Shown here piece after piece: positions 1-6,677 of a stretch of DNA of 7,015 nt (position 1 is its first letter; each line of letters opens with the position of its first letter). Under the pieces are notes generated by a model. It was not told the DNA's origin, made no database searches, and saw nothing but the letters and a program-made list of their open reading frames with translations. This DNA is from Caulobacteraceae bacterium (GTDB taxonomy: Bacteria > Pseudomonadota > Alphaproteobacteria > Caulobacterales > Caulobacteraceae), in the NCBI GenBank assembly GCA_947452665.1, contig CANGEH010000110.1, positions 1 through 7,015 of the forward strand, given 5' to 3'. Both the position numbers and the translations under genes were made by a program.

Positions 1-825
1 CAGCACGTTTTCACGCCCGCGCACACCCGCCATCAATTCGCGCACATCGGTAAAGGTCTTGGTCGGATCGCGTTGAATCTCCGCAACCTGCTCGGCAATG
101 ACATTGCGGGCGACGCGAGCTGTATTGCGCAAGGAGCGGCCAACCAAAACCGTATCACGCTCGGTATTGTCAACAATCTGGCGCTTCACATTGTCATGGA
201 TCTGAGCCTCGACCGTTGCACAAAAGCGGGTGCCCATATTCACGCCGTCCGCACCCAAGGCCAGGGCTGCCACCAGACTGCGGCCATCGGCCATGCCGCC
301 CGAAGCGATCACAGGCACATCGAGCGCATCGACTGTGGCGGGCAAAAGCACGATCAAGCCGATATCGTCCTCACCTGGGTGTCCCGCGCATTCAAACCCG
401 TCAATACTGATCACATCAACGCCATGCTTGACGGCCGAAACCGAATGGCGAACCGAGGTGCATTTGTGAATGACCTTGACGCCGTTTTCCTTAAAGCGCG
501 GCAAATGATCGACCGGGGCACGGCCAGCCGTTTCAACAATCTTGATGCCCGATTCAATGATTGCCTCGCGATAAGCGTCATAGGGGATGGGATTAATCGA
601 GGGCAACAGGGTCAGATTAACGCCAAATGGCTTGTCGGTCAGGCGCTTGGTCTTTTCAATCTCGGCTAGCAAGGCCTCGCCCGTGGGGAACATATGGGCC
701 GTAATAAAGCCTAGAGCGCCGGCATTGGCCACAGCGGCAACCAGTTCGCCATAGCCCACGCCCGTCATGCCACCCATGACGATTGGGGTCTCTACCCCAA
801 ACATTTCCGTAATCCGCGTTTTCAT
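1..825 (-). CDS. Nitronate monooxygenase-family FMN protein, 3' end beyond the window
   Basis: The first 275 residues of a TIM-barrel flavoprotein of the nitronate monooxygenase (2-nitropropane dioxygenase) family, cytoplasmic; characterised members oxidise alkyl nitronates using FMN and O2. Read from the minus strand, it starts MKTRITEMFGVETPIVMGGM, matching the family's N-terminal barrel strand and GGM loop. Residues 142-151 read DGFECAGHPG; the family's conserved, probably catalytic histidine is H149. Residues 176-182 (GGMADGR) and 191-201 (GADGVNMGTRF) form the FMN phosphate-binding region. Family members are usually about 310-360 residues, so some 40-80 residues are missing off the left edge, and no stop is visible. 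The ATG at 825 is supported by an AAGGAG element seven to eight bases upstream. Many annotated members have unknown physiological substrates, and FabK-type enoyl-ACP reductases are related, so the fold and cofactor are sure and the exact reaction is not. It has a candidate promoter of its own at 854-882. Confidence 0.9.
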   Translation of the reverse strand, partial: MKTRITEMFGVETPIVMGGMTGVGYGELVAAVANAGALGFITAHMFPTGEALLAEIEKTKRLTDKPFGVNLTLLPSINPIPYDAYREAIIESGIKIVETAGRAPVDHLPRFKENGVKVIHKCTSVRHSVSAVKHGVDVISIDGFECAGHPGEDDIGLIVLLPATVDALDVPVIASGGMADGRSLVAALALGADGVNMGTRFCATVEAQIHDNVKRQIVDNTERDTVLVGRSLRNTARVARNVIAEQVAEIQRDPTKTFTDVRELMAGVRGRENVL

Positions 826-853
826 TCCTGAGCTCCTTGTTTGATTTTTCTCA

Positions 854-882
854 ATTAGAAAGCTTCAGGCTGGCAGATGCAA
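854..882 (-). promoter_or_regulatory. Candidate promoter of the nitronate monooxygenase gene
   Basis: On the minus strand a TTGCAT -35-like hexamer (877-882) is separated by 17 bases from TCTAAT (854-859), which matches five of six bases of the sigma70-type -10. Transcription would start near 847, leaving a leader of about 20 bases that contains the AAGGAG ribosome-binding site. The -35 keeps the TTG but little else. Assigned by pattern only. Confidence 0.45.
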
Positions 883-895
883 ATGCCTATTGCAT
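877..895. promoter_or_regulatory. Dyad ATGCAA-N7-TTGCAT over the -35 (possible operator)
   Basis: A perfect 6-base inverted repeat with a 7-base spacer. Its left arm coincides with the -35-like element of the flavoenzyme promoter candidate. This placement suits a repressor or activator site. It lacks a T-tract and its arms are too short and AT-rich for a terminator. The binding protein is unknown, and a chance origin cannot be excluded. Confidence 0.3.
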
Positions 896-921
896 TCTAG
901 TGGCGGCTTGGACGGCCGGAC

Positions 922-1004
922 GCGCCAATTTCAGATCAAGCTGGCCACCTCTCTGACCCATGAGGCGACGGGATCGCTACCTCACCGTACCATGACCGCA
1001 ATGG
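922..1004 (-). pseudogene. Decayed, internally deleted copy of the DUF1345 gene
   Basis: Two blocks match the intact DUF1345 gene at 2198-2836 in the same order and orientation. Block one, 922-949, matches 2191-2216 (the last codons, the stop and six to seven bases beyond it) with one mismatch and a 2-base gap just after the stop. Block two, 962-1004, matches 2499-2541 without gaps at 34 of 43 bases, including an exact 19-base run (986-1004 against 2523-2541). Read in the DUF1345 frame the remnant gives TIAVMVR, a TGA stop, GSDP, a short unmatched stretch, then VASLI and the terminal TGA. The intact protein has AIAVMVRGGHDPAAL at residues 99-113 and ends VASLI. About 270 bases of the middle are missing, a multiple of three. 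The internal stop, missing middle and lack of any 5' part argue against a working gene. Confidence 0.7.
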
Positions 1005-1027
1005 TGCTGGATCTGGGCACGCGACCC

Positions 1028-2131
1028 TTAGCGCGCGATCTGGCGGATATGGACCGCCTGTCCGCCTATGGGCAACTCGATCAGGGTTCCGTCACGAGAC
1101 ATTAGCCAGCCCTGAGGGCGGACTTTTGCAACGCCGCGGGTAAAGACCCGTTCAGCGATCATGTTCGGCACGGGAGGGGTGTAGTGGTAGAAGACCAAGA
1201 GCTTGACCTGCGCATCATTGGCCAGGCCAGCGGCTTCGACCGGCGAGGTGTGATAGCGCTGGATGTCGCTCAGGATTTGGCCAAGGCGGTGATTGCCGAT
1301 CTCCTCGGCAATGTCGTGGAGGCGTCGGACCATGGGTTGGGCCTGGGCTTCGTGGAACATGACGTCTGCGCCTTGCGCCGCTCGGGCGAGCGGGGGATGG
1401 CGCATGGTGTCGCCGGACACGACCAGAGAGCGGCCCTTATAGTCAAAACGATAGGCATAGGCCGGCTCAACCGGCGTATGGTGAACCTCGATAGCGGTGA
1501 TTTTCAGGGCACCGTCATTCAGCACAACGGCCTGCCGGTCGAAGGCCGGGCTTGCCGGGCCCTGTAGGGGAACCGAATGGGGGATCATGGGCCAAAGGTC
1601 GCCATTCAGAAGGGCTGCGCCGTGGTGGGCAGTGCGATAGCCCTGGTCCAGGGCATAGGCCGTTGAATACCCTTTAACGACCTGCTCGACGCCCGGCGGT
1701 CCATAGACATCCATTGGACCGGCGCGACCCTGGGACCAGGAGTTCATATTGAGTTCGCCCAGATCCCCAATATGGTCGGAGTGGAAATGAGTAAGAAATA
1801 CGCCGCCGATCCGGTTCAAGGGCCAGCGCCAGGTTGCCATATTATTGTAGGCGCCTGAACCAATGTCGACGATGTAGAATTTGCCGCCCGCGATGACGGC
1901 GATGCAGGCCTTTGCCGAGGGTGAGGGCACAGGCGAGGACGACCCGCAGACCACGGCTCTAAGGGCGTCATCCTTTAGGATGGTGTCTGCATTTCGCGTC
2001 ATCGCGGACCTAGCCATCGCGTCGACCATGGCGTCCTGAGCCTGAGGGACAAAATAGGCCAGGCCAAACCCGCCCAGCCCCATGCCAAACAGCGACAAAA
2101 GTCCAATCAGCACCCATCGTCCAAACTGCAT
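1028..2131 (-). CDS. Membrane-anchored metallo-beta-lactamase-fold hydrolase (RNase Z/arylsulfatase-like)
   Basis: A 367-residue MBL-fold metallohydrolase. Residues 6-29 form a single hydrophobic segment after a short basic start, with no lipobox cysteine, so it is either an uncleaved anchor or a signal peptide. The catalytic domain would then face the periplasm. The domain opens near residue 59 with a strand and CGSSSPVPSP, in place of the GTGSPxP seen in many RNase Z-like relatives. Zinc-binding motifs follow: HFHSDH at 115-120, candidate histidines at 169/170 and 217/218, SGDT at 239-242 with the bridging aspartate D241, HEA at 260-262, and the late histidine H316 in FYHYTPP. All core ligands seem present, so it is probably active on a phosphoester, sulfate ester or lactone; the substrate cannot be read from the sequence. 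The ATG at 2131 has AAGGA about nine bases upstream. It follows the DUF1345 gene by 66 bases on the same strand without a clear terminator between, so co-transcription is plausible. Confidence 0.88.
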   Translation of the reverse strand: MQFGRWVLIGLLSLFGMGLGGFGLAYFVPQAQDAMVDAMARSAMTRNADTILKDDALRAVVCGSSSPVPSPSAKACIAVIAGGKFYIVDIGSGAYNNMATWRWPLNRIGGVFLTHFHSDHIGDLGELNMNSWSQGRAGPMDVYGPPGVEQVVKGYSTAYALDQGYRTAHHGAALLNGDLWPMIPHSVPLQGPASPAFDRQAVVLNDGALKITAIEVHHTPVEPAYAYRFDYKGRSLVVSGDTMRHPPLARAAQGADVMFHEAQAQPMVRRLHDIAEEIGNHRLGQILSDIQRYHTSPVEAAGLANDAQVKLLVFYHYTPPVPNMIAERVFTRGVAKVRPQGWLMSRDGTLIELPIGGQAVHIRQIAR

Positions 2132-2197
2132 AGTGTTTAGTCCTTAAGTCCGTCGCCAATGACATGGCAAAATCTTGTTATGGTACGGTTGCGCCAA

Positions 2198-2836
2198 TCA
2201 GATCAAACTGGCCACCAACCCGACCGTAATGGCAATAATGACGGTGTTGAAGCCAAAGGCGATCACCGCATGGGTCAAGACCAGCCTGCGCATGGCCTGA
2301 CTATCGGTGGTGACATCCGAGACCTGATAGGTCATGCCAATGGTTAGGGCGAAATACAAAAACTCGCCAAACCGCGGCGCGATGTCGCCTGGAAAGATCA
2401 AACCTTGGCCGGCTTGGAAATAGCGGTGCGCATAGTGGGCGGCAAAGACGGTGTGCATCAAGAGCCAAGAGATCAGTATGGTCACACTGGCCAAGGCCAA
2501 GGCGGCAGGATCGTGTCCGCCGCGTACCATGACCGCAATGGCCCCTAGGCTGGCAATCGCTGCGGCGACGAAAACGGCGGTCAAAACACGTCGGCCTTGA
2601 TCAAGTTCAGCGGCCCGCCGGGCGAGTATATGGTCATCCACCGTGGCTAGACGCCAATAGATTAGGGCCAGGTGGCTTAGCGCCATGATATCCCAGCCAA
2701 TAACGGCCCCAATCAAGGCCGAGCTTACAGAGCCAACCACCATGGCCACCGAAAGGCCAAAAACCATCCCGGCCGCCACCCGCGCCCAGTTTTGGATCGC
2801 CTTGCGTCTAGGCTGATGGGGTTTCAATACGGGCAT
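2198..2836 (-). CDS. DUF1345 family integral membrane protein
   Basis: A 212-residue polytopic inner-membrane protein of the DUF1345 family (function unknown). A basic N-terminus (residues 1-15) is followed by hydrophobic segments near 17-36, 38-58, 85-104, 114-134, 157-173 and 186-209. Family hallmarks are GWD at 48-50, the RRAAELDQGRR stretch at 73-83 in the cytoplasmic loop, SWLLMHTVFAAHYAHRYF at 123-140, FPGD at 148-151, and the signature GMTYQVSD at 167-174 followed by RR and a histidine. Length and motif order look complete. I chose the ATG at 2836 because AAAGG lies eight bases upstream; an upstream TTG at 2872 would add twelve polar residues without a ribosome-binding site. The stop is TGA. 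A broken partial copy of this gene lies downstream at 922-1004. The MBL hydrolase gene follows after 66 bases. Transport, signalling or another role cannot be assigned. Confidence 0.9.
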   Translation of the reverse strand: MPVLKPHQPRRKAIQNWARVAAGMVFGLSVAMVVGSVSSALIGAVIGWDIMALSHLALIYWRLATVDDHILARRAAELDQGRRVLTAVFVAAAIASLGAIAVMVRGGHDPAALALASVTILISWLLMHTVFAAHYAHRYFQAGQGLIFPGDIAPRFGEFLYFALTIGMTYQVSDVTTDSQAMRRLVLTHAVIAFGFNTVIIAITVGLVASLI

Positions 2837-2892
2837 GGTTATGGCCTTTCTGCGCGCGATCTTAGAGCCCAAAACAAGATGCGACCACCATA

Positions 2893-2921
2893 CTTATGGC
2901 TAAGCCGTGCTGTGCTCGCAA
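2893..2921 (-). promoter_or_regulatory. Weak candidate promoter for the DUF1345-MBL unit
   Basis: On the minus strand TTGCGA (2916-2921) and CATAAG (2893-2898) lie 17 bases apart, each matching four of six consensus positions. Transcription would begin near 2886, giving a leader of about 50 bases before the ATG at 2836. The -35 lies inside a short hairpin-like repeat CGCAA-AGC-TTGCG (2917-2929). Pattern evidence only. Confidence 0.3.
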
Positions 2922-2940
2922 AGCTTGCGCATGACAAGCT
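2922..2940. promoter_or_regulatory. Dyad AGCTTG-N7-CAAGCT in the divergent spacer
   Basis: A perfect 6-base inverted repeat with a 7-base spacer, immediately upstream of the weak minus-strand promoter candidate and about 75 bases before the oxygenase start. Its geometry (6-7-6) is the same as the dyads at 877-895 and 2949-2967, but the half-site sequence is different. It may be an operator; chance is a real alternative. Confidence 0.25.
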
Positions 2941-2948
2941 CAGGCCTT

Positions 2949-2967
2949 GGCAGTAACCCTAACTGCC
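2949..2967. promoter_or_regulatory. Dyad GGCAGT-N7-ACTGCC in the divergent spacer
   Basis: A second perfect 6-7-6 inverted repeat, offset 27 bases from the one at 2922-2940 and 48 bases before the oxygenase start codon. It could serve the plus-strand oxygenase gene. There is no T-tract, so it is not a terminator. No regulator gene is visible in this window. Confidence 0.25.
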
Positions 2968-3014
2968 CAGCGGGTGAATCGTTTACCGCGTTCTGGATTA
3001 TGAGACCGCTTGCC

Positions 3015-3980
3015 ATGTCGAAAGCCTATATCCCCATCATCGATATGGCCCCCCTTCTGGCGGGCAAAGACGGCGCTAGTGATGCAGTTGGAGCGGAAAT
3101 CTATCAGGCCTTTACGACATCGGGCTTTTGCTACATTTCCAATCATGGCGTCAGCGATCAGACTATTGCCGATGCGCGCGCCGCAGCCTTGGCATTTTTC
3201 CATCAGCCGTTGGAACAGAAACTCAAGTCTGCGCCCAAGGAATCCGTGCGCGGGTTTAATGCGATTGGTAAGACCAAGATGTATGGCGCAGCCTCGCCTG
3301 ACCATAAGGAATATTTCCAGATCGGACTGGAACTTCCCCGCGACGACCCAGCCGTTTTGGCAGGCCAGCCCCTGCGCGGCCCAAACCAGTGGCCGCAAGA
3401 CATGCCGCAGTTTGAGCAGGCCTTAAGCGTTTATTTCCAAGAGATTGGCCAGTGTGGCCAGGTCTTTTTGCGTGCGGTGGCGCAGTCATTGGGTGCACCG
3501 GCAGGCTTTTTTGCCGACAAGTATGACAAGCCGCTGCAAAGGACCCAATGCGTCTATTATCCGCCGCATCCGACCGATAGCCCGTTAGAGGTTTTTGGCG
3601 TTGCTCCGCACACGGACTATGGCTGTATCACCCTGCTCTGGCAGGACGAGATTGGCGGCCTAGAGGTCCAGACCCGCTCGGGCGAATGGGTTGCTGCACC
3701 GCCCGTGCCCGGAACCCTTGTGCTCAATATTGGCGACCTGTTGGCGCGTTGGTCAAATGACCGCTATCGCTCGACCCCGCATCGGGTAACCAACCGTTCA
3801 GGGCAAGAACGGCTGTCGATCGCAACCTTTTATGACCCTGATTTTGTTACCATGGTCGATCCCGCCCAGCTTGGCCTCAGCAACGACCAGACCCCGGCCC
3901 ATGCCCCAGTTAGCGCGGGAGACTATATTATGGGCCGCATCAATGCCTCGCAAAAGCACGCCCAAGCCCAGGCTAATTGA
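3015..3980 (+). CDS. 2-oxoglutarate/Fe(II)-dependent oxygenase, isopenicillin N synthase type
   Basis: A complete 321-residue cytoplasmic non-haem iron oxygenase. Residues 5-110 are the N-terminal DIOX_N part, starting with IPIIDMAPLL and containing GFCYISNHGV at 37-46. The C-terminal double-stranded beta-helix carries the iron-binding triad H199-x-D201 (in APHTDYGCITLL) and H256 (in STPHRV). R266-x-S268 (RLS) is the usual 2-oxoglutarate carboxylate-binding pair. NIGDLLARWSNDRYRS at 238-253 is also typical. Members hydroxylate, desaturate or cyclise diverse small molecules, and the substrate is not predictable here. I chose the ATG at 3015 because homologous sequence begins at MSKAYIPIIDMA. 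An in-frame ATG at 3000 and an upstream GTG at 2907 add residues with no family character. None of these starts has a strong ribosome-binding site. It stands alone on the plus strand between minus-strand genes and ends with TGA inside the end of the GlcG-like gene. Confidence 0.9.
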   Translation: MSKAYIPIIDMAPLLAGKDGASDAVGAEIYQAFTTSGFCYISNHGVSDQTIADARAAALAFFHQPLEQKLKSAPKESVRGFNAIGKTKMYGAASPDHKEYFQIGLELPRDDPAVLAGQPLRGPNQWPQDMPQFEQALSVYFQEIGQCGQVFLRAVAQSLGAPAGFFADKYDKPLQRTQCVYYPPHPTDSPLEVFGVAPHTDYGCITLLWQDEIGGLEVQTRSGEWVAAPPVPGTLVLNIGDLLARWSNDRYRSTPHRVTNRSGQERLSIATFYDPDFVTMVDPAQLGLSNDQTPAHAPVSAGDYIMGRINASQKHAQAQAN

Positions 3981-4410
3981 CCGCCTTTAGCCCGGCCATT
4001 GACAGGCCATGTAGGGCGCAGAGCTCGTCTTGATCAGACGTATCGCCTGTGACCCCAACAGCGCCTATAACTGCGCCCTCGGCCCCTTGGATCAATAGGC
4101 CCCCGGCTGCGGGTATGATGCCATGCGGCGCTATGGGTCCAAGGCCTGCAATAAAGCCAGGACGCTCTGCCGCCATGGTCGCGACGGTGCGCGATGATAC
4201 GCCAAGCGCCAGCGCCGAGGCCGCCTTGCCAATCGCGATCTGGGGCCGCAGCAAGGAGGCCGTATCTTGACGCGCAAACGCGACCAGATGCCCGCCAGCG
4301 TCCAGAACCGCTACGGTCAAGGGATTGAGCGCCAGGTCCCGGCCCTTATCCAGCGCGCCTTGAATGATGGTGTTTGCAAGCGCTAGGCTCAGTTTGGCAG
4401 GCTGGGTCAT
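3973..4410 (-). CDS. glcG: GlcG/HbpS-family protein (haem-binding-like, DUF336)
   Basis: A complete 145-residue protein of the GlcG/HbpS/PduO C-terminal family, a small alpha-beta fold that often forms octamers. HbpS from Streptomyces binds haem, while GlcG of the E. coli glycolate operon has no firmly known function. Visible family features are VAVLDAGGHLVAFARQDTA at 33-51, the KAASALALGVSSRTVA helix at 62-77, GGLLIQ at 103-108, and the glycine-rich core GAVIGAVGVTGDTSDQDE at 112-129. There is no signal peptide, so it is probably cytoplasmic. The ATG at 4410 is preceded by AGGAAAGAGA. It lies 90 bases downstream of malate synthase G on the same strand, with no terminator seen between, so it is likely the second gene of that unit. 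The symbol rests on family plus this neighbour; synteny with a full glc operon is not visible. Its 3' end overlaps the convergent oxygenase gene by 8 bases. Confidence 0.85.
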   Translation of the reverse strand: MTQPAKLSLALANTIIQGALDKGRDLALNPLTVAVLDAGGHLVAFARQDTASLLRPQIAIGKAASALALGVSSRTVATMAAERPGFIAGLGPIAPHGIIPAAGGLLIQGAEGAVIGAVGVTGDTSDQDELCALHGLSMAGLKAVN

Positions 4411-4500
4411 GTCATTCTCTTTCCTAGGGCAATTCTAGCCACCGGACGGACTAGCCTATTGCCTTGCCGGTTTCTATAGGGGCATGGATTTGGCACCGGA

Positions 4501-6660
4501 CTAGGCTGGCAAGGGTTGGGCACCCTTGGCCTTGGCCAGTTTGCGGCTGCGGTGCAGGATAAATTCAGTATAACCATTGGGTTGGCTACAGCCCTGAAAC
4601 ACCAGTTCCAGTCCAGCCTTATAGGCAATATTGCTGTCAAGATTGGCGGCCATGGGCCGATAGGCTGGGTCAGAGGCGTTTTGCTGGTCAACAATCTTGG
4701 CCATACGCGCAAAGGTTTGGCGCACCTGGGCCTCCGAACAGACCCCATGATAGAGCCAGTTGGAGACATGTTGGCTGGAAATGCGCAAGGTGGCGCGGTC
4801 TTCCATTAGGCCAACATCATATATGTCGGGCACCTTGGAACAGCCAATGCCCTGGTCAATCCAACGCACGACATAGCCCAGCAGGCCTTGAATATTATTA
4901 TCGAGCTCTTCTTGCACAGCGCTCGGCTCGAAATTGGATTGCGCCAGAGGCGGGGTCAGCAGGTCGCTCAAACCCGTACGGGCCTGCGCACCTATGGCCT
5001 CCTGCGTCTGCGCCACATTGACCCGGTGATAGTGCAAGGCGTGCAAGGTTGCGGCTGTTGGGGATGGCACCCAGGCCGTATTGGCACCCGCCCTTGGATG
5101 GGCGATCTTGTCGCGCAACATGGCCTGCATCTGATCCGGCGCGGCCCACATACCCTTGCCAATCTGGGCACGACTGCGAAAGCCCGCGGCAAGCCCGGCC
5201 TCGACATTGCGTTTTTCATAAGCCGTAAGCCATGGCTCAGTCTTAATCGCCGCCTTGCGCTGCATGGGGCCAAACGCCATGGCGGTATGGATCTCGTCCC
5301 CGGTTCGATCGAGAAATCCGGTATTGATAAACACCACACGCTCGCGTGCGGCATGAATACAGGCGGTCAGATTGACGCTGGTGCGACGCTCCTCGTCCAT
5401 AATGCCAAGCTTAACCGTGTTGCGAGCAAGCCCAAGCGCGGCCTCGACCTGCTCAAACAAGGCCACGGTCAAGGCGACCTCTTCAGGCCCGTGCAGCTTG
5501 GGTTTCACGACATAGATCGACCCCGCCGCACTATTGCGGCACTTCCCCAATCGGTCATGCAAGGCACTGGCGACCGTAATCATGGCATCGAGCACGGCCT
5601 CATAGACCGACTGACCATCGAGCAAGACTGCATCGCTGAGCATATGGTGGCCGACATTGCGCACCAGCAAGACCGCCCGGCCCTTTAGGGTCAGGGCCGC
5701 ACCGCTAACCGCCGTATACTGTCGATCAGGATTAAGCGCCCGCGTCACGGTCTGGCCATTCTTAGCAAACGTCTGGGTCAGATCGCCCTTCATAAGCCCC
5801 AGCCAGGTACGATAGACGCCAATCTTGTCCTCGGCATCGACGGCGGCGACCGAGTCCTCACAATCTTGTATGGCAGTCAGGGCCGATTCCATCTGCAGAT
5901 CACAAACCCCGGCCGGGTCGCTGGCCCCAACCGGATGGGCGGGGTCGATCACGATTTCGCAATGCAGTCCATTATGCTTGAAGAGCAGACCTTGCACCCC
6001 GCCTTGGCTCACCCGCGAGCCTATAAACCGGTCCGGATAGGTCAGTCCCGTGACCCCGCCGCCCTTGAGGCCCACAACAAGTTTGCCTTCAGCAATCCCA
6101 TACGACACGGCGTCCGCATGAGCGCTTTTGGCAAGCGGCGCAATCTCGTCGAGCACGCTGCGCGCATAGGCAATCACCTCCGCCCCGCGTGCCGCGTGAT
6201 AGGGGCTAGGCTCTAGAGGCGGTGATAAGGCATCAGTGCCATAAAGGGCGTCATAAAGACTGCCCCAGCGCGCATTGGCGGCATTCAGGGCATAACGCGC
6301 ATTCGAAAGTGGCACGACCAGTTGCGGTCCGGCCATAAGCGCGATTTCAGGATCGACCTGGTCCGTGCTGATTTCAAACGCGCTAGGCTCATCGACCAGA
6401 TAGCCAATCTGGCGCAAAAAGGCCTCGTGCGCGGCGGCGGTGATGGCGCGCCCGCGATTAGCGAGACCAAACGCGTCAATCTGGGCTTGAAGCCCATCGC
6501 GCACCCGCAACAGCGCCAAATTCTTCGGCGTGAAATCAACCAATATGGCTTCGAGCCCTGACCAGAATGCCTCTGGCGAAATCGGCAAACCGGCCAAGAC
6601 CTCATGCTCGACAAAGTGCCTGAGGGCCGCATTAATTGTCAGCCTGTTTGTGCCCTGCAT
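4501..6660 (-). CDS. glcB: Malate synthase G
   Basis: A complete 719-residue malate synthase G, close to the E. coli enzyme (723). It condenses glyoxylate with acetyl-CoA to give malate and CoA in the cytoplasm, serving glycolate, glyoxylate and C2 assimilation. The isoform G inserted domain is present near residues 100-250. Key sites by motif match to E. coli are R334 in VRNVGHHM (R338), E423 in IMDEERRTS (Mg ligand E427), D451 in FLDRTGDEIHT (Mg ligand D455) and D621 in LMEDRATLRISSQH (catalytic base D631). SIYVVKPKLHGPEEVA at 381-396 and CSQPNGYTEFILHRSRK at 691-707 are further hallmarks. The ATG at 6660 gives the family's usual N-terminus and length. The frame stays open for 47 more codons upstream, but these lack family similarity or a Shine-Dalgarno site. 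The chosen start has only a distant GGGA-type element. The GlcG-like gene follows by 90 bases; a candidate leader hairpin lies upstream. Confidence 0.97.
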   Translation of the reverse strand: MQGTNRLTINAALRHFVEHEVLAGLPISPEAFWSGLEAILVDFTPKNLALLRVRDGLQAQIDAFGLANRGRAITAAAHEAFLRQIGYLVDEPSAFEISTDQVDPEIALMAGPQLVVPLSNARYALNAANARWGSLYDALYGTDALSPPLEPSPYHAARGAEVIAYARSVLDEIAPLAKSAHADAVSYGIAEGKLVVGLKGGGVTGLTYPDRFIGSRVSQGGVQGLLFKHNGLHCEIVIDPAHPVGASDPAGVCDLQMESALTAIQDCEDSVAAVDAEDKIGVYRTWLGLMKGDLTQTFAKNGQTVTRALNPDRQYTAVSGAALTLKGRAVLLVRNVGHHMLSDAVLLDGQSVYEAVLDAMITVASALHDRLGKCRNSAAGSIYVVKPKLHGPEEVALTVALFEQVEAALGLARNTVKLGIMDEERRTSVNLTACIHAARERVVFINTGFLDRTGDEIHTAMAFGPMQRKAAIKTEPWLTAYEKRNVEAGLAAGFRSRAQIGKGMWAAPDQMQAMLRDKIAHPRAGANTAWVPSPTAATLHALHYHRVNVAQTQEAIGAQARTGLSDLLTPPLAQSNFEPSAVQEELDNNIQGLLGYVVRWIDQGIGCSKVPDIYDVGLMEDRATLRISSQHVSNWLYHGVCSEAQVRQTFARMAKIVDQQNASDPAYRPMAANLDSNIAYKAGLELVFQGCSQPNGYTEFILHRSRKLAKAKGAQPLPA

Positions 6661-6677
6661 GATCTGATGATTCCCGT

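Noticed and set aside
73..669. Long plus-strand open frame (198 codons) opposite the nitronate monooxygenase gene
   Set aside because: The minus strand encodes an unmistakable flavoenzyme with conserved motifs over the whole stretch. The plus frame has no recognisable domain and is an antisense shadow.
902..926. GC-rich stretch after the MBL gene considered as a terminator
   Set aside because: The self-complementarity is imperfect and no T-tract follows on the minus strand.
890..1105. Short plus-strand open frame across the end of the MBL gene
   Set aside because: It starts at a TTG without a ribosome-binding site and overlaps the MBL 3' end. The underlying DNA is explained by the DUF1345 remnant on the other strand.
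2907..3014. 36-codon N-terminal extension of the oxygenase from a GTG
   Set aside because: The extra residues show no DIOX_N similarity, and the extension covers the intergenic dyads. Family similarity begins at the ATG at 3015.
4411..4500. Possible terminator or small gene between glcB and the GlcG-like gene
   Set aside because: Only a short CTAG-ended near-repeat is present, with no stable stem, no T-run and no supported open frame.
4888..5688. 266-codon plus-strand open frame inside malate synthase G
   Set aside because: It is fully antisense to conserved malate synthase sequence and contains no family motif. It arises from low stop frequency in GC-rich antisense frames.
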